A stretch of 64,000 bases of DNA from CAZFER01 sp964517495. GTDB taxonomy: Bacteria > Hinthialibacterota > Hinthialibacteria > Hinthialibacterales > Hinthialibacteraceae. Positions 34,807-44,299 of the stretch are shown in pieces; the first letter of the stretch is position 1; each line of letters opens with the position of its first letter. The stretch is from assembly GCA_964517495.1 (NCBI GenBank), contig CAZFER010000003.1, positions 1 to 64,000 on the forward strand. Reading direction: 5' to 3'. Position numbers and translations under genes: made by a program. Under the pieces are notes generated by a model. That model was not told the origin of the DNA, did no database searches, and saw only the letters and a list, made by a program, of their open reading frames with translations.

Positions 34807-35799
34807 TTATTCATGATCTTTCTTTTCTGCATAAACCATTCGGCTATGATGTTCTTCATCTGAGTGAAAGGTGTTATTGAATTCGAAAAATGCCAGGAAA
34901 AACTGTTTTTGATCTTCGATCATGGATTGCATTTCGGGTAAAAGATGATTCCAGATTTTAAGGGCTATATCGATATCTTCGTTTTGGCCGGGGATTTTTT
35001 GAGCGAGTTCATTCTGAGATTTTCCCAGTAGAAGATATTGTTTTAACAAAGCGGCATATTCTTTACTCGGGTTTGAATCCTTGGTGGTGGGGAGATTTTT
35101 TACATATTTACCAATGATTTTTTGTAATCGCATGATCTGCAGATGCTGTAATTTCCATCTTAATTGAAAACAACGCCAAAATTCTTTCATCAATCCACCA
35201 CGGTTGTGGCGGGCGGATTCGATAAACGGTTCAAGGGCCTTTCGACGAGATTCGTATTTTTTCAGCAGTTCATAATGGGTAGAGCGAAGTTCCGCAAACT
35301 TTTTTGTATCCCCTTGTTCATTGGCGGTTTGCATCTCTTTCAATACGAATTCAGCCTCAAGGTACAGGGGATCTTTTTCTTTTGTTTTGTCGATTTGATT
35401 TTCGGTGTATTCCAACTCTTCTCTGATATTATTGGTTCGTTCTTGAATTTTTGTTATTGAGGTCATTTGGTCGATACGTTCGAGGGAATTAAGGATTTCA
35501 TTTTTGGAGAGGTATTGGACAAATTCAACCAACGAGTTAATTTCATCATAGATCTTGTTAATTAAACTATCTTCACCCCCTCGCAATGAGCGGGTAATTT
35601 TTTTAGACCCGCTGAAATAGCGTTGTTTTTCAAGCAGGTTATACGCTTCATCCCGCTTGATCCATTGGATTTGGCCGTTTGCAACCCTGGGAATGATGTC
35701 GTTTACATCAACACCTAACTCTGACGCTTTTTGCTCAGCCACAGCCTGTCTTAGATTTTTAATCAGTTTTTGTTTCTCATTCGTGGAAAAGTCTTCCAT
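34807..35799 (-). CDS. Uncharacterised coiled-coil protein
   Basis: This 330-aa soluble protein is not recognised. It is rich in Lys, Glu and Gln. A coiled coil is likely at about 108-200 (RIDQMTSITKIQERTNNIRE and later). The rest is helical with aromatic clusters (FFLAFFEFNNTFHSD near the C-terminus). No signal peptide or membrane helix is seen. An extended -10 promoter at 35893-35901 gives it its own transcript. It lies downstream of an HD-GYP gene on the same strand, so a link to that pathway is possible but not shown. Confidence 0.65.
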   Translation of the reverse strand: MEDFSTNEKQKLIKNLRQAVAEQKASELGVDVNDIIPRVANGQIQWIKRDEAYNLLEKQRYFSGSKKITRSLRGGEDSLINKIYDEINSLVEFVQYLSKNEILNSLERIDQMTSITKIQERTNNIREELEYTENQIDKTKEKDPLYLEAEFVLKEMQTANEQGDTKKFAELRSTHYELLKKYESRRKALEPFIESARHNRGGLMKEFWRCFQLRWKLQHLQIMRLQKIIGKYVKNLPTTKDSNPSKEYAALLKQYLLLGKSQNELAQKIPGQNEDIDIALKIWNHLLPEMQSMIEDQKQFFLAFFEFNNTFHSDEEHHSRMVYAEKKDHE

Positions 35800-35892
35800 T
35801 TTTCTGCAAACCCTTGTTCAATGAATCTCCTTCGATGTAACAAATCTTGACGAAACAGTACCACCCTACTACTCATTCAGGGTACAGGTTTC

Positions 35893-35901
35893 ATTATAGC
35901 A
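35893..35901 (-). promoter_or_regulatory. Extended -10 promoter for coiled-coil protein gene
   Basis: TGCTATAAT on the minus strand, an ideal extended -10 element, about 94 nt upstream of the start codon. The -35 region has no good match, as is common with extended -10 promoters. Confidence 0.5.
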
Positions 35902-35979
35902 CACTTGATAAAAATTAAACGCCGGAAAAATACGCGATTAAATTGAAAAAATATGAGGAGGTTAATAGTGATAAGAAAT

Positions 35980-37029
35980 TTATCCCCTTAATTTTCCCAT
36001 TTTATCAAGAAACAGAATGAATTGTTTCAGCAGATCCTGATCAATTTTGTTTTTCATTTCAACCGTCATAAGTTCCAATGCCTGGTAAGGTGTCATTCCA
36101 TTTTTGTATGAACGTTTGGAGGTGAGTGCATCGAATACATCGACTACTTTACACAAGCGGGAGGTGAAGGGGATTTCTTTTACCCCAATTCCGTGGGGAT
36201 ATCCAGTTCCATCGGTGGCTTCGTGGTGATACAGAGAGATTAAGCGGGAGTCTTTGGTTAAATCTTCGTCTTTTCTTAATCGTTTGAAGCCTTTTTCGGT
36301 GTGGCTTCGCATGATAGCCCATTCGTGTTCATTCAGTGGGCCTTTTTTATTGGTGAGTTCGGTGGGGATGTCACATTTTCCAATGTCATGCAATAACACA
36401 CCCCGGCTTAAATCCTCCAGTTCTTCTGGAGAGGGATTGGAGAACATGTCCATGAATAAGCCCATGCATAACACGCATACATTCATGCTGTGGCTGTAAG
36501 TGTAATAATCATAAGATCTTAGCTGATATAGTTCAAGTATGGAGCGTGAGTCAGTTTGAACCAGGCTTGCCAGAGAATTGCTGACGTTTTCAGCTGTTTC
36601 AAGGAACCTGGACATATCGGGAGGGGATTCAAAGAGGGATTTCATCACCACATTAGCCATGTTGTGGAATTTCTGTGATTTTTCTGCAACGGGTAATTCT
36701 GGGTCGTTAACAATTTGATTCAGATCTTCAGAGAGAAAATGGTTTAATTCGTGTACATTTTCTTTGGGAACAAAGACCGGTTTTCTTCCACCTTTGCTTA
36801 GATATTGAAGTTGTTCCTCTTTGATGGATGCTGATTCCGATTTAAAAAGCACAAAACGTTGTTTTTGAGGAATGAAAACAAAAATGGGAAAATCGGCGAC
36901 TTTGTTGGGAGTAACTAAACCAGGATCCAAAGGGATAAAATCATTGGAATCCGGAGTTTGGGGCAAGGGAAACTCATCGGTGTCAAAAGATTGATAAAAG
37001 GTTTGTTTTTCTTGAGTTACATTTGACAA
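35980..37029 (-). CDS. HD-GYP domain protein (putative c-di-GMP phosphodiesterase)
   Basis: This 349-aa protein has an HD-GYP domain at about 165-345. The HD pair is in GVLLHDIGKCDIP, the second histidine in MRSHTEKG, and the GYP motif in DGTGYPHGIG. HVH-type ligands appear intact, so hydrolysis of c-di-GMP is expected. The N-terminal 150 residues (FPIFVFIPQKQRFVLFKSES region) form an unassigned sensory or PilZ-like part. The start is TTG with GGAG 8 nt upstream; no upstream ATG is better. Together with the GGDEF/EAL protein it points to active c-di-GMP signalling. Confidence 0.88.
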   Translation of the reverse strand: MSNVTQEKQTFYQSFDTDEFPLPQTPDSNDFIPLDPGLVTPNKVADFPIFVFIPQKQRFVLFKSESASIKEEQLQYLSKGGRKPVFVPKENVHELNHFLSEDLNQIVNDPELPVAEKSQKFHNMANVVMKSLFESPPDMSRFLETAENVSNSLASLVQTDSRSILELYQLRSYDYYTYSHSMNVCVLCMGLFMDMFSNPSPEELEDLSRGVLLHDIGKCDIPTELTNKKGPLNEHEWAIMRSHTEKGFKRLRKDEDLTKDSRLISLYHHEATDGTGYPHGIGVKEIPFTSRLCKVVDVFDALTSKRSYKNGMTPYQALELMTVEMKNKIDQDLLKQFILFLDKMGKLRG

Positions 37030-37139
37030 TGCTTACACTCCAGCCCTGGTTTTGATGCTTATAAAGGGTACCCATTCTTGTAGAAATATACAAGTTGAGG
37101 TTGGTATTGGGGATTTTTTTTGAATACATTGAGCAAAAA

Positions 37140-37991
37140 TTAGGCCAAGGAAAAATAATCCGCCAGCGAGGCAAAAATTCCATACCCTGGGCCGGTTTCT
37201 TTCCACTGGATTTGTTTTCGGATTTGGGCACGTTTTCGTTCGCCCCAGGGGCCTTTCCAGGCCATGGGGATCTGTCGGAGGAAGAAAGCGCGTTCGGGAT
37301 GAGGCATCATGGCCATCACGTTTCCCTTTTCGTTGCAGATACCGGCGATATTCATAATGGAGCCGTTTGGGTTAACGGGGAGGCCTGGGCTAATTTCGCC
37401 CTCATCAGAACAATAGCGCCATACCAGCAAGTCTTTTTGCTTTAGGGCATCAAGAACGGTTTGATCGTTGGTGACAAATCGACCTTCGCCGTGGGAAACC
37501 GTCATGGGAAGTATGTCGTCTTTTTTCAAAAGGCGAGTGAAGGGGGTTCGTTCGGGCGCCACTTCACAGCGGAGATTAATCCAACCGCAATGGTGGCCGC
37601 GGCGTACGACTTTGCTTTGGTATGTGATGTAATTGGCGGCCAGAGCCATTTCCACGTATCCCGGTTTAAGCCCTGGCAAAAGCCCGGCTTCGAGTAAAAT
37701 TTGAGCGCCGTTGCAAATGCCCAGGATGGGTTTGCCTTTATCGGCCTGCTCAGCCAAGGCATCCAAAAGTGGTTCTTTGGCGGCGATGACCCCGGCACGG
37801 ACACGGTCTTCATAGGAAAATCCCCCGGGAACAACAAATGCGTCGGATGCATCAAATTCATCGGGTTTACGGTTCCAACGGAAAATGGTTGGATGAAGAT
37901 TGACATGTTTTAAAGCCCGGGCTGTTTCGGATTCACAGTTTGAGCCGGGGAATTGAATAATGGCCACGTTGGGTGATGAGTTTTGGGACAT
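37140..37991 (-). CDS. purQ: Phosphoribosylformylglycinamidine synthase subunit PurQ
   Basis: This 283-aa glutaminase supplies ammonia to PurL in step four of purine synthesis. The class I amidotransferase triad is visible: the nucleophile in GICNGAQILLEAG (about residue 93) and the His/Glu pair in MMPHPERAFF near the C-terminus. FPGSNCESETARALKHV at the N-terminus is typical. AAGGT lies 10 nt upstream of the ATG. It is about 50 residues longer than the common 220-230 aa PurQ. It is 179 bp downstream of purL, with a hairpin repeat in between. No purS was found in the gap or elsewhere in the window. Confidence 0.94.
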   Translation of the reverse strand: MSQNSSPNVAIIQFPGSNCESETARALKHVNLHPTIFRWNRKPDEFDASDAFVVPGGFSYEDRVRAGVIAAKEPLLDALAEQADKGKPILGICNGAQILLEAGLLPGLKPGYVEMALAANYITYQSKVVRRGHHCGWINLRCEVAPERTPFTRLLKKDDILPMTVSHGEGRFVTNDQTVLDALKQKDLLVWRYCSDEGEISPGLPVNPNGSIMNIAGICNEKGNVMAMMPHPERAFFLRQIPMAWKGPWGERKRAQIRKQIQWKETGPGYGIFASLADYFSLA

Positions 37992-38115
37992 AGTTAATTT
38001 GACCTTATTTTGTATAGGGATTTTGCATCACGTTTTCTTCTCAACCCTCCCCTAAATCCGCCCGTCAACATGGGGACTTTTTGAGTTTAACAAGACATTT
38101 CTTAATGACATTGGG

Positions 38116-38164
38116 GGCAAACCGATGTGTTTGTCATATTAAATATCGGGATACCCACATCCCG
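38116..38164. repeat. Hairpin repeat, loop CCGATGTG (copy 4), with adjacent hairpin
   Basis: Copy 4 (38116-38135): stem GGCAAA / TTTGTC (one G-U pair) around CCGATGTG, one base from the CCTATGTG loop. Its left flank CTTAATGACATT repeats the arm at 259-269. A second hairpin (38147-38164, CGGGAT / ATCCCG, 6-nt loop) follows. Both are in the purL-purQ gap, just after the purL stop. Confidence 0.7.
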
Positions 38165-38170
38165 TAATAC

Positions 38171-40534
38171 TCATGTCATCAATGACAGGCCGTAGGGGCC
38201 GCGCCAGGCTTGGCGCATATCGTCCACGTCTGCGTTAATAATTTCTCTTCCTTTTCTATCGTATATGCGTAAACAATGATCATTGGTGATCTCTCCCAGA
38301 ACAAAACATTCCAAACCGTAACGCTGGAAGATGGACTGGACGGAAATCACTTCGTTGGGATGGACTTCGAGTAACATCCCACTGGATTCGCTGAATAGGA
38401 GAATATCCTCACGTAATTTTGAATTTAGGGTTTCGAGTTTAAGTTCGATACCGAAAGATTGTTTGGAATGACTGGCGAGCAGCATTTCCGCTGTTGAAAC
38501 AATTAATCCCCCGTTGGAGATATCATGCGCAGCATAAACCAGACGCTGGTTTATGGCTTCAATGGTTCCATAAATTATGCCGCGTTCCATTTCATAGCGA
38601 ACAACTGGTACATTGGCCCCGATACCTAATCCACGCAAGCGGTAATATTCGGAACCACCAAGTTCGTTGAATCGATCTCCAATTAGGATCAATTTGCTGC
38701 CAATTTGTTTGATATCCATGGTGATGGCATTGGAGGCATCATCAATCACTCCCACGCATGCAATTATCGGTGAGGGGGGAATCGATCGGCCACTGGCGGA
38801 TTGGTTGTATAACGATACATTCCCGGAGACAAAAGGAATCGCTTCATTTTTGGTAATGGGGGCGGTGAGTTTATTTGCTGCGTCTGAAATGCCTATGATG
38901 CCTTCTTCCAAGGCCCAAAAATCCTGGGGGACTTCCGGGTTGCCATAATTGAGGCAATCGGTCAAGGCGCGTGGGATAGCGCCAATGGCGGCGATGTTGC
39001 GCATTGCTTCGGCCACCGCTGTTGCTCCCCCCCAATAAGGGGATATTTCCCCGTAGAAGGGGTTTCCATCCACAGTTAAAGCCATTCCTGCTGGTGAATC
39101 ATCCAAGGGAATGATTAAAGAGGCATCCGCTTCGCCGGGACGGATAACAGCCCGGCCTTGAACCTCGGTATCATAATGCCGGAAGATTCTTTCCTTTGAA
39201 GCGATATTAGGCGATGCTAACAATTGTATGAAAATATCGTTTAAGCAATCGGGATAATCAAAAACCGGTTCATCCGCAGTCCATTGTCTTGCTTCTGAGG
39301 AACGTTCATAGCTAATTCCTTCGACCACGAAATCAATGGGAAGGTCAACGACTTTTTCACCTTTATAACTGGCCTTTAGGATTGGTTCTTCAATTACTTT
39401 GCCAATGACTCGAGCGCCTGCACCGGCGCAAATTTCAGGTAATTCCCAATCTTCGTTATAAATGCGCAAGACTTCTGGAGTAAAGTGGGAGGGAACGATC
39501 AAGCCATAGCGTTCCTGGGTTTCCGCGCAAAGAATAATTTCAGGGGGTAAATCCTGTTCTGCCACGTGAACATCATCAAGTTGAATATCCATGCCATAGC
39601 CTGCACTGGCGCCCAGTTCGGAGATGGCACAAGCAATGCCGCCCGCGCCTAAATCTTTCATTCCAATTTCGATACCCAGTTCTCGGGCGCGTGCACGAAC
39701 CGCATGAGTAGATTTATAGTGAAGCAAGACATTTTTCAAAAACGGATCGGGAATTTGGACAGCGCCTTTATTTTCATCTTCATCATCCTGATCCAAAGTT
39801 CCTGAAGCGAACGATGCGCCACCGAAACCGGATCGATCGGTTGGCTTGCCCACTAATATAATGTCATAATCAACTCCACCTGGTGGAACACGGCTGTGTA
39901 TGATTTCATCTTCGCGCAGGATACCCACAGCGACTACATTAACCAGGCAGTTATCATCGAAGCCGTCGTGGTATACAACATCTCCGCCTATATTGGGGAC
40001 ACCCAGGGCGTTGCCGTATTTGTAAATGCCTTCAACCACGCCATCGGCGATGGATTTTGAGCGTTGAGCGTATTGGCCATTGGGGTTGCCAAAGCGCAAG
40101 GGATCAGCAACACCTATCACAGAGGCACCCATGCAGTCTACATCGCGTACGATACCACCGATGCCGGTGGCGGCGCCTTCAAAAGGTAATACCTGGGATG
40201 GGTGGTTATGGCTTTCATGGGCGATGACGATTCCGAATCGATGCCCGTTCAGGGTAGTGAAATAAACAATGCCAGCATCCTCTTCCGGCCCCTGAATCAC
40301 GTGTTGGCCATTGGTGGGCAGGTATTGTTTCAATAAGCGCTTGCTGGATTTATAGGAGCAATGCTCACTCCATTCAATATCAAACACGAACAATTCCGCC
40401 AGAGTAGGGATGCGTCCAATACGTTCTTTAATTTTAAGGGCTTCATCAGTGGTAAGGGCTATACCCAATTTTGAAAGGGTTTCGGACAAGTTTTGGGGAT
40501 TGTTGAAACAATTATTTATCTCGTGTTGAAGCAT
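38171..40534 (-). CDS. purL: Phosphoribosylformylglycinamidine synthase subunit PurL
   Basis: This 787-aa ATP-dependent synthase converts FGAR and ammonia to FGAM, as the small-type PurL that works with PurQ and normally PurS. It has the FGAM-synthase linker (SEHCSYKSSKRLLKQYL, about 57-73), the ATP-binding glycine-rich repeats (DLGAGGIACAISELGASAGY) and the second AIR synthase half (AAHDISNGGLIVSTAEM). AGG lies 9 nt upstream of the ATG. Length is a little above the usual 730-750 aa. It heads a purL-purQ unit on the minus strand. Confidence 0.96.
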   Translation of the reverse strand: MLQHEINNCFNNPQNLSETLSKLGIALTTDEALKIKERIGRIPTLAELFVFDIEWSEHCSYKSSKRLLKQYLPTNGQHVIQGPEEDAGIVYFTTLNGHRFGIVIAHESHNHPSQVLPFEGAATGIGGIVRDVDCMGASVIGVADPLRFGNPNGQYAQRSKSIADGVVEGIYKYGNALGVPNIGGDVVYHDGFDDNCLVNVVAVGILREDEIIHSRVPPGGVDYDIILVGKPTDRSGFGGASFASGTLDQDDEDENKGAVQIPDPFLKNVLLHYKSTHAVRARARELGIEIGMKDLGAGGIACAISELGASAGYGMDIQLDDVHVAEQDLPPEIILCAETQERYGLIVPSHFTPEVLRIYNEDWELPEICAGAGARVIGKVIEEPILKASYKGEKVVDLPIDFVVEGISYERSSEARQWTADEPVFDYPDCLNDIFIQLLASPNIASKERIFRHYDTEVQGRAVIRPGEADASLIIPLDDSPAGMALTVDGNPFYGEISPYWGGATAVAEAMRNIAAIGAIPRALTDCLNYGNPEVPQDFWALEEGIIGISDAANKLTAPITKNEAIPFVSGNVSLYNQSASGRSIPPSPIIACVGVIDDASNAITMDIKQIGSKLILIGDRFNELGGSEYYRLRGLGIGANVPVVRYEMERGIIYGTIEAINQRLVYAAHDISNGGLIVSTAEMLLASHSKQSFGIELKLETLNSKLREDILLFSESSGMLLEVHPNEVISVQSIFQRYGLECFVLGEITNDHCLRIYDRKGREIINADVDDMRQAWRGPYGLSLMT

Positions 40535-40631
40535 TGGGTTGTTACCTGCATGAAAATAGATTTCCTGGTAAAATCATAGTTGGATCGATGCTATATGACC
40601 AGCCGTAATGAATATATAAGAAGGGATAGTT

Positions 40632-41954
40632 TTAAAATTCATCTTGAATTTTTCGTGGAATGTTCATTAGGGAGCGTCCGCTTAGGAAACTGTTTTCAAA
40701 TATTTCATTGATTGTGCGTAAACGAACACTGCATATTAAACCGATAGCGATCATGTTACACAGCATAAATGAGCCACCGTATGAGATAAATGTTAAAGGC
40801 AAACCGGTGACAGGAAGAAGACCAGTAACCATACCGATATTGATAAAAATGTGCGTAAAGAACAAGGCGGCAATACCCACCACCACCAAGCTGCCTTGTA
40901 AGGACTTGGAGGTCAAAGCGGTATCAACACAACGCAGCATTAACAGGAGAAATAGCCCGAGCAAAAGAATGATACCGAAAAATCCAACTTGTTCGCCAAT
41001 AACCGGCAAGACAAAGTCATGTTCAAATTCCGGCAAAAACCCCATCCGGCTTTGGGTTCCCCCTCCAATACCTTTCCCCCAAAAACCACCGGATCCTAGA
41101 GCGATTTTTGATTGATTGATATTGTAATTGGTTCCGCGGATGTCGAAATCGGGGTTCAAATATCCCACCAATCGTTCTTTGGCATGATTGGGAATATGTT
41201 CCCACATTTGATGGCCATAGGTGTATACAATACAATACGAGGAAAGGTTCAAAGCCAGTAAAGGAATCCAGACACTCCACGGAACGCGGGTAATAACGAT
41301 AATCAAAATCAATCCACAGAACAGGCCAAACCAAATTAAAAAGTAAATCATGTCATGACTAATCCCCAATAAACACATAGCGGGAGATACAAGTAGTAAA
41401 AGATAACTGTATGGCATGCCAGCGATATACATCATCGCCAGAGTAATAGGACCAAAAACAAGGGCGGTTCCATAGTCCGGTTGTTTAATAACCAACAACG
41501 CGGGAAGAGCCCCAATCATTAAAGGCCGGATAAGATCTAAAAATCCCACCCATTTTTCTTTTCGTGTACTTAGATATCGAGCGAGGAATAATATCGTTGC
41601 GATTTTGGCAAATTCTGAAGGTTGAACCTGGGGTAATCCCCCGATTTTCAACCAGGAATGTGCCCCATGGCTATCTTTAGCAAGTGGTGTAAAGCAAAGC
41701 AATAAACCAAAAATCCCCAGACCATAGAGGAGAGGAGACCATCGCAACAAAAAGCGGAAATCAACCCAAATAAAGAGAATGGTTGAAAAAAATCCCAGAA
41801 TAACCCACTGAAGCTGTTTGTTCCACAATAAAGCACTTCCGCCAGTGACGGTTGCACCAGAGCCGGCTAGCCCGATAATACCAAAGGTGGCCAAAGAGAG
41901 CGCGAGCAATATGGTTAGGAAATCCAATTTAAACAAGATCTTGGAGTTCAACAT
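40632..41954 (-). CDS. rodA: Rod-shape SEDS glycosyltransferase RodA
   Basis: This 440-aa SEDS-family enzyme polymerises lipid II into glycan strands during lateral wall growth, paired with PBP2. About ten membrane helices are visible. SEDS signatures include AHSWLKIGGLPQVQPSEFAK (about 106), a GSGGFWGKGIGGGTQSRMGF loop and LPLTFISYGGSFMLCN near the C-terminus. An in-frame start at 42011 would overlap mrdA by 83 bp. The ATG at 41954 (MLNSKILFKLDFL) overlaps it by 26 bp and begins right before the first helix, so it is preferred. It is the last gene of the mre-mrd cluster. Confidence 0.95.
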   Translation of the reverse strand: MLNSKILFKLDFLTILLALSLATFGIIGLAGSGATVTGGSALLWNKQLQWVILGFFSTILFIWVDFRFLLRWSPLLYGLGIFGLLLCFTPLAKDSHGAHSWLKIGGLPQVQPSEFAKIATILFLARYLSTRKEKWVGFLDLIRPLMIGALPALLVIKQPDYGTALVFGPITLAMMYIAGMPYSYLLLLVSPAMCLLGISHDMIYFLIWFGLFCGLILIIVITRVPWSVWIPLLALNLSSYCIVYTYGHQMWEHIPNHAKERLVGYLNPDFDIRGTNYNINQSKIALGSGGFWGKGIGGGTQSRMGFLPEFEHDFVLPVIGEQVGFFGIILLLGLFLLLMLRCVDTALTSKSLQGSLVVVGIAALFFTHIFINIGMVTGLLPVTGLPLTFISYGGSFMLCNMIAIGLICSVRLRTINEIFENSFLSGRSLMNIPRKIQDEF

Positions 41955-43791
41955 CTCCGCGATAAACCTCGATAATTTTTTTCGCCATGGGAGCTGCCAC
42001 ATCCCCTCCATGACCGCCGTTTTCCACCAGGACCGTTATCACAATCTCTGGATCTTCAAAGGGGCCAAAACAGACAAACCAGGCATGGGAGGGATGGCCT
42101 GATTCAAGGGAGGCGGTTTGAGCGGTACCGGTTTTTCCAGCCACGATAAAATCTTCATCCTGAACATAACGCCAGGGTTGGTCTGGGTCCTGATCATAAA
42201 TACGGCGGCCTGTCCCGTTGACCAGGTTGTTGCAAACTTCATACATGGCTTTATGAACAAGAGAAAATGTTTCTGAGGTGGCTTCGATGGTACCAGCGAG
42301 TTGAGATTCAAATGTTTTATCCGGTTTGTTTGGATCAACAAATTCAATTCGTTGAGAAACCCGTGGCTTGAATAACATTCCCCGATTTACAATCGCGGTC
42401 AAAGCGGTGTTGATTTGGAGGGGGGTTAAAACCAATCGTCCCTGGCCGATGGATAAGTTAATTTTATCTCCTTTGCCATTTATGATACGGAAGGGGAAGG
42501 GGTAATTTTTCTCGCCTGGAATATCGATGCCGGTTATGTCATTGAATCCGAAGTTAATGGCCCAGGCGGCCAGTTGTTCCATGCCCAACCGGTTACCCAC
42601 CATCTCATAAAAGTATACATCGCATGAACGGGCCAGGGCATTAATCATATCCATTTTGCCATGACCAGCCAACTTGTGGCATCTCCAGGTTGGCCCTCCA
42701 GGCAGTGAAAACCGTCCAGGACAATAGACTGTATCATCCGGATCAATATTCAGGTCTTCCAATAAAGCAAACAATTCAAATGGCTTAAAGACAGAGCCGG
42801 GTGGATACCAAGAGGCTATCGCCCGGTGGTATAAGGGATGGTCAGGATCTGTTATGTACTGACTGTTGTGGGTAATACGGTAATTGGGATCGTATCGCGG
42901 GCTCGAGGCCAATGCCAGGATGGAATTGTCATTTGGATTGGATACAATAATCGCGCCGCGTGAAGCGCCAAGGACCAATTCAGCGGCCTGCTGGAGTTTG
43001 TAATCAATAGTCAGGAAAACATCATTACCACTGATAGCCTTTTTGACTTCAACCGCGCCTCCTCGTTGAATCTCATGTTTATCAACATAGATTAAATTTA
43101 TGCCGTCTTGTCCTCGTAAAAATTCTTCATACTCATCTTCGATCCCGCTTTTTCCAATGCGGTCACGGTGTGAATAACCTTCATACCGTTTTTGTTGAAG
43201 TTCTTTCGGGCCGATTTTGCGGGTATACCCCAAAACATGAGCGGCCAGGTCGCCATAACGGTAGCTGCGAGTTGGCATTTCAACGGTAAACACCATTGCT
43301 TCATCGGGAAATTCATTTTTTCGTTCAAGTATCGCTATATATTTATTAAAGGGGATTCGTTCTTCAATACAGACGCGAAGGTGTTTGTAGTTAATATCCG
43401 TGGGAACGGTTTTATAACGGTGTACCAACGTGTTATAGGGGCGTTCCAATATCCCTGAAAGGATTTGCAGGGTAGTATCAATTTCTTTTGTGACGATTCT
43501 TTCTCCGCGGGAGTTTCGTTTAAAAGGAATCCATACATCCCAGAAATTGACATCCTCGGCCAGAATGTAGCCATAGCGGTCTCGAATTTTTCCCCGCTGG
43601 CTGGGAACAACAACGCGGCGTTGATAATTATCCTGCGCAATATTTTTGAATTTTTCATTTTGGTAGATTTGAATGGTCCACAACCGAAAGACAAGAAAGA
43701 CAAAGCAGGCCATGAAGATCGATAGCAAAATGTGTAGCCGGTGATCAAGGCGCTTTGATTTGGGTATCCGGTTGCTTTGTTTAAACATCAT
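41929..43791 (-). CDS. mrdA: Penicillin-binding protein 2 (transpeptidase)
   Basis: This 620-aa class B penicillin-binding protein crosslinks peptidoglycan for cell elongation. One N-terminal membrane helix (about 20-43), a dimerisation/pedestal domain (SQRGKIRDRYGYILAED), then the transpeptidase domain: SxxK in YPPGSVFKPF (about 335), SxD in ARSCDVYFYE (about 393, as usual for PBP2) and KTG in VAGKTGTAQT (about 562). All active-site motifs are present. It starts 1 bp after mreD and its end overlaps rodA. Confidence 0.95.
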   Translation of the reverse strand: MMFKQSNRIPKSKRLDHRLHILLSIFMACFVFLVFRLWTIQIYQNEKFKNIAQDNYQRRVVVPSQRGKIRDRYGYILAEDVNFWDVWIPFKRNSRGERIVTKEIDTTLQILSGILERPYNTLVHRYKTVPTDINYKHLRVCIEERIPFNKYIAILERKNEFPDEAMVFTVEMPTRSYRYGDLAAHVLGYTRKIGPKELQQKRYEGYSHRDRIGKSGIEDEYEEFLRGQDGINLIYVDKHEIQRGGAVEVKKAISGNDVFLTIDYKLQQAAELVLGASRGAIIVSNPNDNSILALASSPRYDPNYRITHNSQYITDPDHPLYHRAIASWYPPGSVFKPFELFALLEDLNIDPDDTVYCPGRFSLPGGPTWRCHKLAGHGKMDMINALARSCDVYFYEMVGNRLGMEQLAAWAINFGFNDITGIDIPGEKNYPFPFRIINGKGDKINLSIGQGRLVLTPLQINTALTAIVNRGMLFKPRVSQRIEFVDPNKPDKTFESQLAGTIEATSETFSLVHKAMYEVCNNLVNGTGRRIYDQDPDQPWRYVQDEDFIVAGKTGTAQTASLESGHPSHAWFVCFGPFEDPEIVITVLVENGGHGGDVAAPMAKKIIEVYRGDVELQDLV

Positions 43792-43792
43792 A

Positions 43793-44299
43793 TCATGTCA
43801 TTTTTCCCGCAAACACTGTTTGCGGAGATTTCATTGAAAGACGGATCGGCCGTGAAGGCCATGGAAACAGCATAAAACAGATTCCCGTGATGATCGCACC
43901 CTTTAAAATATAACCTTGCGGGATATGAACAGGAATTTCATAGCCTATATTCGAGAGCCAGAAAATGGTTTCTCCAAATCGAACCATACCCGCCAGAACA
44001 AAACCAATAAACAAGCGGGAAATGGCATATTGAGCCCATAATAGAGAACGAAAGCGTGCAATCAGCATCGTCGCCAGCACAAATAAAAAGGAATGCATGC
44101 CCATAAACTCCAAAAAAGCACCGTCCCATAGCATGCCAGCCAGGAAGGCCATGAAATACGCTTCACCAAGAGGGGCGGTTAGAGTGATATAACCGATGGA
44201 TAAAAGCAAAATATCAGGGCTCCAAGCGCCGGGATCAAATAAAATCCTGACGGCCAAATCCGCCAAGTAGGCTGAAAAAAGAATTACCCATGTATTCAT
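43793..44299 (-). CDS. mreD: Rod shape-determining protein MreD
   Basis: This 168-aa integral membrane protein has five or six hydrophobic helices. It is the MreD subunit that links MreC and the RodA-PBP2 synthase in the elongasome. Sequence identity in this family is low, so the call relies on size, topology, the early ADLAVRILFDPGAW pattern and its place between mreC and mrdA. Its first base overlaps the last base of the mreC stop (TAATG). Confidence 0.9.
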   Translation of the reverse strand: MNTWVILFSAYLADLAVRILFDPGAWSPDILLLSIGYITLTAPLGEAYFMAFLAGMLWDGAFLEFMGMHSFLFVLATMLIARFRSLLWAQYAISRLFIGFVLAGMVRFGETIFWLSNIGYEIPVHIPQGYILKGAIITGICFMLFPWPSRPIRLSMKSPQTVFAGKMT

